Positions 10,662 through 22,600 of a stretch of DNA of 64,000 nt are shown piece after piece. A model generated the notes under the pieces. The model was not told the origin of the DNA and did not search any database. It saw only the letters and a list, made by a program, of their open reading frames with translations. The translations under genes were made by a program, and so were the position numbers. The stretch lies in the NCBI GenBank assembly GCA_946807835.1, contig OX327696.1:2120501-2184500 (forward strand). The letters run 5' to 3'. Numbering within the stretch: position 1 is the first letter of the stretch; every line of letters begins with the position of its first letter. Source of the stretch: Ailanthus altissimus. Taxonomy: Eukaryota > Streptophyta > Magnoliopsida > Sapindales > Simaroubaceae.

Positions 10662-13600
10662 CTGAAAACATATATGTATGTATTAAAGAAGTGCCATATT
10701 GATGCACAATGTTTAGCACAAGTGAGGGAAAAAGAGTGAGAAACTTACACTAAGATACCATTGCTGCATAATTGTGGTCGCAAAATAGATGGGGGTGAGC
10801 AATTTGGAGCAGTTTATACAATTAACTATTATATTCCTCGCTTGGCATAATATAAATGCATTCGAAATTGTCTTCAGAGAAGTGCATCCATTTATATTAG
10901 CTACCTCTACAGTGGAAGGAAGTTCTGGCAGATATTCAAGCCACTTGCAATCCTCCAACTCGATTTGTTTAAGCTTGAAAAGACGGCTAAGGCTTGCAGG
11001 TAGTGAAACAAAATTGTTTCCACTCAAATACAACTCCTCTAATGAGATTAAGTTCCCAATATCACTTGGGATAGCTCCTTCTCCAAGATTACATCCACTG
11101 AGATCCAATTTTATCAAAGAACACAAAGCTGAGAAAGAGGGCAATCTCAAGTCGATGAGGAAGCGACATCCACGAAGAGATAATGCTTTAAGATTCCTCA
11201 TACGGAAAATGAACCAGTGCGGTGGCGTCATTAAAATTTCACTTCCATCAAACTCCTCCAAACTCTCTACTTGCCCCAAATTTTCAGAGATATTTTTGAG
11301 TTTGGGGCAGCTAGAGAGTTTTAGCGTTTTGAGAGATTTCAAACTATGTACAGTACTTGGAAGTCTCACCAGATTGTTGCAGCCATTCAAATCCAACAAG
11401 ACAAGTCCTGTCAAAAGTTTAATTGACAGTGGAAGTTCTTCAATAGCGGTTCCATTTAAAAGAAGCTCTGACAGACATTGCATACTTCCCAAAATCTCTG
11501 GAAAATTCATCAGCTTTGTGCAACCGGAAAGTACAAGTTGTCTGAGAGATTCCATAGCAATCTTGTTTGGAAGAGTTATAATACTTGTACAGCCTTTCAA
11601 ATTCAGTAGAGTAAGCTTCTTGTGAACCAGCAAAGATGGGTGAATTTCATACAAGCTTATACATCCTTCAAGAATCAGCTTTTCTAAATTTGGTACCTCT
11701 GTAAAGTCTGGGGTTCTTATCAAGTTCTGGGAATGATCGAGTCTCATGAACTTTAACCTGCTTAACGGCTAAGGAAACACAAAGGGATATAATGAATGAA
11801 ATTAAAAATAATTATACATTAATTAAACAAAATTATAATTATAATAAATATGTGACTGCTTTTATTCTTACTTTGATTCCAACCCACAACTGTTCGATAC
11901 TGCTATGCCAGATGTCAAGTGCAACAGTTTTCTCCAGTTGCAAATTTGGTGGTAAGGATTTCAAAGGATATCTACCCCACTCAAGTAATCGTAGCTCATT
12001 GGAGAGGTATTCAAGCCCTTCAGGAAGTTGCACATTTAAAACCTTTAGGAATCTTAAGTTGGTCATCTTTGAAAAGGCTTTAGCATCTGCACTTGAAGAA
12101 ATCCCAGATTCTTTTGTACCGTCAACTATTATGGCTTCAACGTCCTCAGTTCCCTAAAAATATAATCGAAGCATAAGTGAGACGAGACTGTGTAGATGTT
12201 GTTAAAATTATGGAGAGATACTTGACTAATTAAAACAAATAATCATAATTACAAAATACATGTTTTCCGCGTAATCACTTACTGAATTATTTTCCAGCAC
12301 GTGACGTAAATCTGCTCCCATCCATATTCTGCTGCGTTTTCCAGGCTCCTCGAGAGATTTTCTCTTAACAATTTGTTGACCCATTTCTTGTAACAGATCA
12401 TGCATCCATAGTTTATTGTTATGTAATACAGTTATGAGAGATTTTTCAATAAGAACCCTTACTCCAATAATTGGGTCAAAACCACAGGCATCCAAAAGGT
12501 TTGTTACATAATCTTTATCCATCCCCTGAAAGAAACATGCAACATCAAGAAATATTTTTTTCTCTATTTCTTTTAGCCCGTGAAAACTTATTTCAAGTAT
12601 GTCAAGAATTTCATTTTCAGAATCTCTATTTAGTCTTTCCAGGGCACTTCTCCATTCATCTATATTTCTACCGACCAAAAAGGAACCGAGAACATTCAAA
12701 GCTAATGGAAGACCACTAGCATACTTTACAACACGATTGATCAACTCCATATAGTCTACCAAAGGCTGATTATTGTTAAAGACTTTTGAATTAAGGAGTT
12801 GAAGAGCGTCATCATCATTTAATGCCTCAGCCTTATACACATGATCCACTCGATGGGTTGTTAACAAATGTTTATCTCGTGTTGTTATTATGATTCTACT
12901 GCCTAATCCAAACCAAGAACGCTCTCCAACCAATTTATTTAATTGGTTTATATGAACAACATCATCGATTACAACAAAGACCTTTTTCGTTCTTAGCCTG
13001 CTTCTTATCATTTGGATTCCATCTTCGTCATTGTAAATCTTAATATTTGGTTCCTTCAGGGTTTCACGCAAAAGTTGATTTTGTAAAGCAAACAAACCAT
13101 CTTTTTCCGAAATTTCTCTAACGTTTTGCAGAAAACTTCTTCCTTCAAACTCGTATGAAATTAACTCAAAGACAACTCTTGCTATTGTCGTCTTGCCCAA
13201 TCCACCCATCCCATAAATCCCTATCATGCGAACATCATCATCCCTGGTATCTATTAGCGACTTTAGCTTTTCCAGACGCGAATCTAGTCCTACTAAGTTA
13301 CCGAGAATTCCTGATGTTCTAGGCCCTGACCTTCTTAATATATCCTCAGCAATTTCTTGTATAAATTCTATCTCAAGCCTGCATAGTTAAAAGATCAATA
13401 ATGATTAAAAACTTGTAGGTTTCCTCGTCTACAAGATGTATTTTAATTTATACATCGTTATTTTCAAACAAAACTTATCTTAATTGAAATAATTCATAAA
13501 TAGATAAAATATATATATTTTTCTGTTGATTCCTATTCTAGTCAGTACGGCACGTCCTTCTTATTTATTTATTCATCACAAGAGGATATAGAGCAGAAGA

Positions 13601-16600
13601 TTTTGTATTATAAACTATTTTGTAACTATTATATATTGCAGGTACTTTCTAAATAGTAAAGAGTAGCCGGTTCCCATTCTAACATATCTTAACAACAGTT
13701 AAAACCAATATATTTATCAGAGTTCAACATTCCTTTAATTATTATACAATTGTCATCTATTAATTCTATTCATTCTAATGATACCGAGGATGCATGAGTT
13801 TCAAACATTATATGTGATAAGAATCATATCATATATGGATTCTCAAGAGTGATTGATTGAACAAAAAGTTGGAAAACACGTGGTGTAGTTCAATTCCCAA
13901 ATTCATATAATAATATTTTTTTATTTCTTTCTTTTCTATAAGGAACCACATTCTTCTTTAAAAATTAAATTTAGCACTAATTTCTTGATCAAATTAATTT
14001 TTGATCCTAATGCCATTTTATTGTGAAAACGTATATGATTTTTAAAAAAATATAATATTAAAAATATAAAAATAGATCAAATAAAACACAGCATAATTAA
14101 TTTACATGATTTGATAAACATTTGCGTCTATCATAAATTAAGGAAATTATAGTCTCTCTTATTAACTTTATTAAAGATTACATAAAAAAATAAATAAAAT
14201 TTTTTCAAAGAAATCTGTATTGTCATACCTTTATTCTTTGAAGAACAATAAACATTTAACAATTGTTGCATTCGAATACGTATAAAGACTTAGTGTTTAC
14301 CTAATTCTTTAATCTCTCTTAGAGTTTTTTTTAATGCTTAATAATTATCTAGAGAGTTTATATAGTGAGTAAAACCCTAAACCTAGTTGAAATAGCAGTC
14401 CAAGTATTTAGGAGTCCAAAACCCCCTAAAAACAATTGAATCCAAGCTAAAACTAAAAATCTCCAACATTGGGTGCAGTGACGCTAACCTTTGAGCGATG
14501 TGTCCTAGAGATGTCTCCTCACCTTTTTGTGCTTTGATTGTCTGTCTTGCTCCTCCGTTATATACTAAATGTGTACTTGACATCTTGCTGATTCTTAGTA
14601 TCCATCTCAATTCTTGCTTATACAATATTGTTGAATCAACAACTTTCAACAAACTCTTTCTTGATTCAAAATCTCCCTATAAAAAGTCTTCTGGATCCAT
14701 CCACACCAAAGCTCTATTACTTAAAGCTAATTCCAGTTAAGTCATCATCAAGACTTAACTCATCTTGGGCTTGTGACTTCAGTCTTTAAAGGTATGAGTG
14801 CTTATTGTATAGAGCATGGATGCAATGCACTTGTTTTTTACCCTTATCATTTCTATGAATGTGTTTTGGGTGTCACCTTATGGTTTGCTATATCCCAACA
14901 CCCTACGTTACGCTATCCTTGGCCATCCTTTTAAGCTCATAGAGCCTCTATTATACTTCTCAACTTATAAATTTATAGATTCTTTTACTACTCTTAGTTT
15001 TTCCTTTTATGTTTTAACCAAATACCTTTCTTCATTGAGCTTCCCTAAAGATATCAAGTTCCTCTTTAAATTACGAACATGTCTTATACTATGTAAATTC
15101 CTATGTTCCCCACTTTACATCATCAGTCTTATGTTACTAACCCCAACGACTTCATAAGTCATGTCATTCCCTATTAAGGAATTACCATTAATGACTTTAT
15201 AGTTGGTAAACAATAAAATTGGTACACATATAGACACTCCACCTAGAATCTAGTATCTATTTTCCAATGTACTTTCCCTTCTAGTCTACTAATGAGTCTA
15301 AACTTTGATGTCATCCATAAGACTTCTTATTGCAGTACTCTTATTTCTTCCTTTTACTTTAAGACAATCCCTTATGTAGTGCCCATCCTTATTATAAAGA
15401 AAACACTTTTTTGATCTCATCCTTGGTTGATTGTTCTTCTTTCCTTTTGCATTCAAAGTTATTGCACTGTCAGCTTCAGATCTTTTTTCTAATTCTTTTG
15501 AATTCAATGATGTTTTGACATCATTCATTGTAAAAGTCTCTCTACCATACAATATTGTATCAACAAATCTCCTATAGCTTGACAATAAGAAACTTAATAG
15601 TATCTTCATCGTCCATCTTGATGCATAAAGTCTCAAGACCCAATGTCGTCTCTTAACCATCTACCTCCCTTAATACTTCATCATCTAAGATAGTATTATG
15701 GTGATGTGAGCTCTTTTCTAAATGGTTAAATCTATCTCCTCAGACTTTAAAGGTTTCTTCTCTTCACTAGATAATGATTGAATTTCTTCCAAGTTGAGTC
15801 TAACCCTTCCTTGATTAGTGAAGCCTTAACCTTTCTTTTCCATAGATTGAAGTTATTCATCCTATTTAATTTCTCTGTATCTTGCTTGACAATTTCCACA
15901 GTTTAAACAAAAGTGTATCATTGAACTAAAGCTCTAGTACTAGTTTATTTAAGGAATTTCCTTCTCCTTTGAAAATTAAGTTTAGTGCTAACTTCCCGAT
16001 TATATTAACCTCTCACCCTAAGACTCTTTTATAGTGAAAACATATATGATTTCAAGCAAAATATAATATCAAGAATATAAAAATAGATTGAATAAGAACA
16101 TAACACAAATAATTTATGTGATTCAATAAAAACCTACGTCCACGATAGATTAAGGGAATCTTAGTATCTATTGTTAACTTATCTATAGATTGTAAGGAAA
16201 TATAAACATAGAAACTGATGTATTTTATTATTATTTTTGTAGGTTTGGAGTCAATGGAGTAAGTAGGGTCGAAACTCTAATGAAAACAAGTTAAAAACAT
16301 TAAATTGCTATAGTGCTTGTTGCAATGAATCACTACAGTAACGATCTATACTGATTCGCTACATTAGTATTCTGCAGTACTAGCCCCACGGCTCCCAAAC
16401 TAGTATCTCAATGTCGTGGCACGAAATTAGTAGGGTGAACAGTATCGCGTGAACAGTGATACGCGAACAGTATTTTTGCTACAATCTTTTATGTTTGATG
16501 TTTAAAGACTGGCTTTTATTTGATGTTTAACTATAGTTTAAAGATAAAAATCTCTAAATAGAAGGCCAAAATACCCTAATTAAAAAAGGAAGAGAGGAAA

Positions 16601-19600
16601 AAAAAAGAGACAAAAACTTAAAGAAACAATTCACAACACAAAATTAAATATCAAAGCTAAAAATTGAAGAACCAAGATCAAGATTCAAGCTTCAAGTCAA
16701 GATGGAGTGAGAAGCACATCAAATAGTTACTTTGATTAGTTTTTCTTCTCTTTCTTTATCATTATGTTCTTATTCTTGTTGATCTTTATAAATTAGTTGG
16801 ATACTTTTGATTTTTTGATAGACTAAATTGTTCATCTATGGTTAGACTATGTAAACCTAATATGAAATTAGATTGTGTTAATTTTTAGTTTATGAACTTG
16901 ATATATTCAATTGATTCATTCTATACCTAATCAATATTTGGAATGATCAAGAAACCATGATGAACTCGACGGAAGGATTCATGTGCTTAGCTTAGGATAG
17001 TTTGGTGCATAATCATAGGGTAACAACTATGATTTTTATCTAGAATAGACATATACCTAGGTAGCATGTATGGTATAATTTAGACTTGATCTTAATGAAT
17101 TATATTCTGATATGATTACTATAAACATATAGGTGATTGTTAGAATATGTAATATAGTCACTTGACCATCGACAGAGGTTTGTGATGAGATCAGTGTCTA
17201 GGCCAATCAATTGGTATTAAGAGAGTAATTGAGTGGTTAATGAGTACAATGAAATACTAAGGGACGAGTCAAAACTATAAATTATATTTATTTGTGAATT
17301 CTATCATTTTCTTTTGTTTAGTTTAATTGATAGAGTTAGATTAGTAAATTAAATTTTAGATTGTGATTTTCTAAATAAAAGTAAGGTAGTCACAATTTTA
17401 GTACTTAATTTATAGAATTAGATCGCATAGTCCTTGTGGGATTGATATCTGAACTTAAAATCCTATATTACTTGATACAATAGCGTGCACTTGTACTTAG
17501 CTACTATAGCATTCAATTAGAAACCTCAAAGGAATCTTTGTGGCGTACCTTCATTCTTCCAAGAACAATAAACACCTCCAAACAATCCTGGTTTTCTATG
17601 ATTTGAAAGACTTTTATACCTTCTAAACTCTCAATTCTGAAAAGGAGGATGTTTCACAACAAACTGCCTACAGATGATAAATTGAAAAAGGCGGAAAATT
17701 CCTCTTGTGGTTTTATGATTAAGTTAGGTATATGGACACTTGTATGGTTTAGATTAAAATGATATGTACCACTTTGTGTAGTATTTATTCATTAAGCACA
17801 AGTATAATAATACATAATGTGTGAAGTGTGAAAGAAGAAGTGAGGGAGAACAAAAAATTAAGGAAGCAACCAAGAGTATTTAAAATACCTCATAAAGCTT
17901 TATTTGTGAGAAAATGTTTAAGTGCATTTAAGAGTTGTATTTTGAGTGTTCTTTTCTCGTAATAGTTCTTGTACTAATAATATAAGTTCTTTCTTGTGAA
18001 GTTTAAATTCTTCTCCAATAAAAATAGTATCAAATCTAAGGCTACAAAAGCTCGAGGAAACAAGTGTGATGCTACAAGAATCACCAAAAATAAACATTCA
18101 AAGCTTTGTCATGTGTCATCGAAATGTTTTACAAATTTAAAAGTATGGCTAGTAGTGGTATGTCATCTTTCCAAGTCCCTACACTCAACAATAATAACTA
18201 TGAAAAATAGAGTATCAATATGAAGGTCATTTTAGGTGTATATGATGCTTAGGAAGCTATTGACAAAAGCTATAGTTTACTGCAAGATGAGGCTAGTTTA
18301 ACCCAACAACAACAAAAATAAGTTTGAAGCATTCAAGAAGAGACAAAAAAGCTCTTTATATTATGTATCAAGCATTAGATGCTGATAGCTTTTAGAAGAT
18401 TTCAAGTGTAACTTTCGCCAAGTAATCATGGGGAGAAACTTCAAATCTCTTACAAAATAGTGGAATAAGTAAAGAAGGTTTATCTAGAAATCAAGACGTG
18501 AATTTAAATCTCTTTATATGAAAGAATACGAGTCTATTTCTAACTATTTCTTAAGAGTCTTAGCCATTTCTAATCAACTAAAAGGAAATGATGAAAAGTT
18601 GGGAATGTAAGAATAATGACGAAGATATTTCACTCATTAGATCCAAAATTTGAGCATATAGTTATGACTATTGAAGAAATAAAAATCAAGAGTTTAATAA
18701 GATCACTAAAAGAATGCGAAGAAAAACACATGAATAAATAAAGAATCATGGAGCAACTCTTGAAAATGTAAGTCAATGAGAAAGAAGAAAGTCTTGGCAA
18801 TAAAATAAGACAACGTAGAAGAGATCATAGCCATGGAACAAGTCGTGGATATGGATGAGGTTGGAATTTCAACAACAATAATAAAAGAGGAGAAAGCTAA
18901 AGTAAAGTTCACGAAAGAGGATACTCAAACTCAAGGTAAGGCAAGTTTTAAGTATATTGCTACAAATGTCAAAAGTACGATCATTATGCCTTTGAGTACA
19001 ATGCTTCCAACAAAAAAAAGTTGAAAGAAGAGCAAATTATGTTGAGAAAGCAAATTCAAAATATGCTACTTTGTTGCTAGGATGTAAAGACAATGCTGCA
19101 GGATAAGACAACATATGGTACTTTAACATAGGCATCAGCAATCATATGTGTGAAAAAAGAAACATGTTTGTGAAACATGATAAAACTTTGATCAGAAATG
19201 TCTCTTTTAAAGATAAATCAAAGATACTAGTGAAGGGAAAAAAACTCAACTTGGCTTTGGTATCTACGATTTAAACATCTTAACTTTGAAGGACTAGAGT
19301 TATTATTCAAGAAAGAGATGAAAAAAGGTCTACCTCTCATCAGTTATCCCGATCAACTATGTGGAGGATGTTTATTTAGAATGAAATTTAGAAAACTCTT
19401 TTCACAATAATCAAGCTCAAGACCCCATAAGCCACTTAAACTTATACATACGGATATGAATGGTTCAATCAAATAAAGCTCTAATGGTGATAGTAATTAT
19501 TTCCTTCTCTTCATTGATGACTTTTCAAGAAAAACAAAGGTGTACTTCTTGAAGCAAAAATCAAAAGCATTTAAAGCTTTCAAGAAATTTAAAGATGTTG

Positions 19601-22600
19601 TAGACAAAGAAAGTATACATGAGCTCAAGGTATAAGATCTGATCAAGAAAGCTAATTTACTTCCAAAGCGTTTTAAGCTTACTATGAAGATAATGAGATA
19701 CATCGGCATTTAATAGATACCCTTAACAAAAAGGAGTGGTTTGAGAGTAAGAACAAAACCGTCTTTGATATGGCATGAAGCATACTTAAAAGCAAGAGAA
19801 TGTCAAAGAGGATTTAGGTTGAAGTTGTAGTAACTATTGGGTACTTATTAAATTAATCACCAGGAGCAAACAACTTCAACTTCTTTTGGTATATTGATGA
19901 AGAAAAGTAGCAACCAATTATAGAGCAAGCAAGAGATAAATGAGAACAAGCAATTATCCCACTTACTTCACTAATAATATGAACTTATGAAGACTCATTA
20001 TTTTCATCATCAATACCTTTGAGATTAAATGAAAGAGTTGTGTCAACTTTATGAAATAACTGAAAGGCTAGAAAATATTTTTCTCTTTTGCCTCTTTGTA
20101 GACTATGACTAATAAATTTTCAAGAATTTGTATGAAACAAGAAGTGAAGAGATAAGATGGATGAAGAAAGTAAAGCCATCATAAAGAATGATACATGGAA
20201 AATTGCTACACTTCCCAAAGACCACAAGGCTATTGGTATCAAATGGGTGTATAATATAAATAAGAATGATAATAGAGAGATAAAAAAATACAAGGTGAAA
20301 CTAGTAGCAAAACGCAATAGTCAAAGAGTTGGTATTGACTAATATGAGCTATTTGCTCTCTTGCTCTCATAGAAACTATAAAATTGATTATTTCTTTGGT
20401 GGTACAAAACAGGTAAAAGATTCATCAAATGGATGTCAGGTCTATATTTCTAAATGGATTTCTCAAAGAAGAAGTCTACATCCAACAACCATTGGGATAT
20501 AAGGTCAAAAGACAAAAAGACAAGGTCTTGAAGCTAAATAAAGCTCTATATATATTGAAGCAAGCACTAAGAGCGTGGAATAGTCAAATCGATAAGTACT
20601 CATTAGTGAATGGCTTCATCAAATATCATCATGAGCATACTCTATATATCAAGATAAATATATATATATATATATCGTTATCGTGTGCTTATACGTGGAT
20701 GAATTAATCTTTACAGAAAAAAAATTCAAGCATGTTTGATAAGTTTAAGAAAATAATGGCCAAGGAATTTGAGATGACCGATATTGTACTAATGTCATTC
20801 TACCTTAGAATTGAAGTAAAACAAAGGGAATATGGAATCTTACCTCAATAAAGCTATTCAATAGAGATTCTGAAGAAGTTCAAGATAGAGAATTGTAAAC
20901 CAGTGGAGTACAGACTCAAATCCAAGAATGATAAAGAAGAACGTGTGGATCCGACACTTTTCAATAACTTAATTAGAAGTTTGTGATTATTGACATGCAT
21001 ATGACTTGACATTCTCTATGCCACTGGACTTATGAGTCATTATATAGAGAATCCAACAACTACTCATTTCAAGTCTACTAAGAAAATCCTTTACTATATC
21101 AAAGGTATAATTAAGTTTTACATGTTTTATTCTTCTTCTGACAATTATAAATTAGTTAGATATAGCGATAACGATTGGGTTGGAAATTTGGATGACAGAA
21201 AAAACACTATTAGATTTTTGTTCTTTATGGGAGATACTGTATTCACATATATGTCAAAAAAACAACCTATTGTTACACTTTCCAACTGTAAAGTTGAGTA
21301 TGTAGCTACTACTTCATCTGTTTGCATGCAATTTGGTTGAGACATTTGCTAAAGAAGTTGGGATTGCCACAAGAACCAACTAAAATTTGTGTTGACAACA
21401 AGTCAGCAATAACTTCAGTAAAGAATCTTATTTTTCACGATCGAATTAAACACATTGATACCTGCTATCACTATATAAAGGAGTGCATCACAATAAAGGA
21501 TGTGAAGTCAAAAGATCAAGTTGTTGACATATTCACTAATCCGCTCAAACAAGAAGATTTTGTGAGATTAAGAAATTTACTTATAATCATAAAACATGTT
21601 TAAAGAGGGGATGTTGAATAAGTATACTTATTTTTAATGGCCCAAATTAAAGACAAGCTCAAATCTAACCCATGGATCCTTAATCCAACCCAAGAAAGTT
21701 TTTTAAGTTAGGTAAAGAATTGATTGATTGAGTTAGGTCAAGGGGACACTCGTGTGGTTTTAGTTAAAAGTGTTTTATGATTAAGTTAGGTATATAAACA
21801 CTTGTGTGGTTCAGATTAAAGTAATAAGTACCACTTTATGTAGTGTAGATTCATTAAGTACATGTGTAAATACCCCTCAAGATTTAGCATAAGCAATATA
21901 TCAAGTATGAAGTGTGCAAGACGAAGTAAGAGAGAAAAATAAAGGAAGCAAAGCTTCTAAGAGTGTTTAAAATAGCTCATAAAGCTTTGTTTGTGAGAAA
22001 ACAAATTGAGAGTGCTTAAGAGTTGTATTTTGAATGTTCCTTTCTTGTAATATTTCTTGTACTAATAATACAAGTTCTTACTTGTAAAGTTTAAATGCTT
22101 CTCCAACATAACACATTCTTAGTTTTTTGGTTGAGGCTTTATTTTGTGTTTAGGTTGGCTGTTTGAAGTTGAGACAAATAGAGAGAGCTCGAGAGAGAGA
22201 GAAGGGTTCTGAGTTAGTGTTTGCTTTGTCTTCTCAATTGTAATCAAATATGTACTTTCTTATTCTTGTATTAGGACTCTCTTGTTACAGTGCAGAAAGA
22301 AAAGCTCCCATTGTTGAGCTTGAAAGTTCATATAGGTTACGATTTGTAGCTGAAGTACTATAATTGTATGTGTTCTTTTCATTTTTTATTTTGCATATGT
22401 TAATTCTTGAATATTTTGAGTATTATGTTGTAAAATTACAACATATAGATATTTCATATTGTTGAACCTCGAGAAAATAGGCTTAGCAATTGTGCATATG
22501 TTAATTCTTGAATGTTTTGAGTATTATGTTGTAAAATTACAACATATAGATATTTCATATTGTTGAACCTTGAGAAAATAGGTTTAGCAGTCGTGGATGC

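Larger units (their letters stand above)
13936..17661 (-). mobile_element. Degenerate copia element with two LTRs, pol mostly deleted
   Basis: The 3' LTR (13936-14651) and 5' LTR (15946-17661, interrupted) share a long alignable stretch: 13950-14260 matches 15955-16215 plus 17525-17575. Both end (plus-strand view) in CAACA beside the internal region or flank. A primer-binding site resembling the initiator Met tRNA complement lies at 15942-15931 on the minus strand. The internal part keeps only gag and protease traces, so most of pol has been lost. The 5' LTR carries a later solo gypsy LTR (16216-17519). The element sits inside intron 1 of the TNL gene in the same transcriptional direction. 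Confidence 0.75.
17703..22108 (+). mobile_element. Copia element in TNL intron 1 (decayed)
   Basis: The 3' LTR at 21612-22108 starts TGTTGAATAAG right after a polypurine tract (AAGAGGGGA, 21603-21611) and ends CTCCAACA. The 5' LTR survives at about 17703-18018 and lacks roughly its first 140 bases. A degraded primer-binding site (TAGTATCAAATC) follows at about 18026-18037. Domain order gag, protease, integrase, reverse transcriptase, RNase H is that of Ty1/copia. The element is antisense to the TNL gene. Numerous stops make it non-autonomous. Confidence 0.85.

Noticed and set aside
10789..11625. Open frame of 278 codons on the plus strand
   Set aside because: It is the antisense shadow of the TNL leucine-rich-repeat exon. 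The sense strand has repeats, splice sites and frame continuity.
14816..15157. Open frame of 113 codons with hydrophobic segments, plus strand
   Set aside because: It lies antisense over a decayed copia protease and linker, and the hydrophobic look comes from T-rich sequence.
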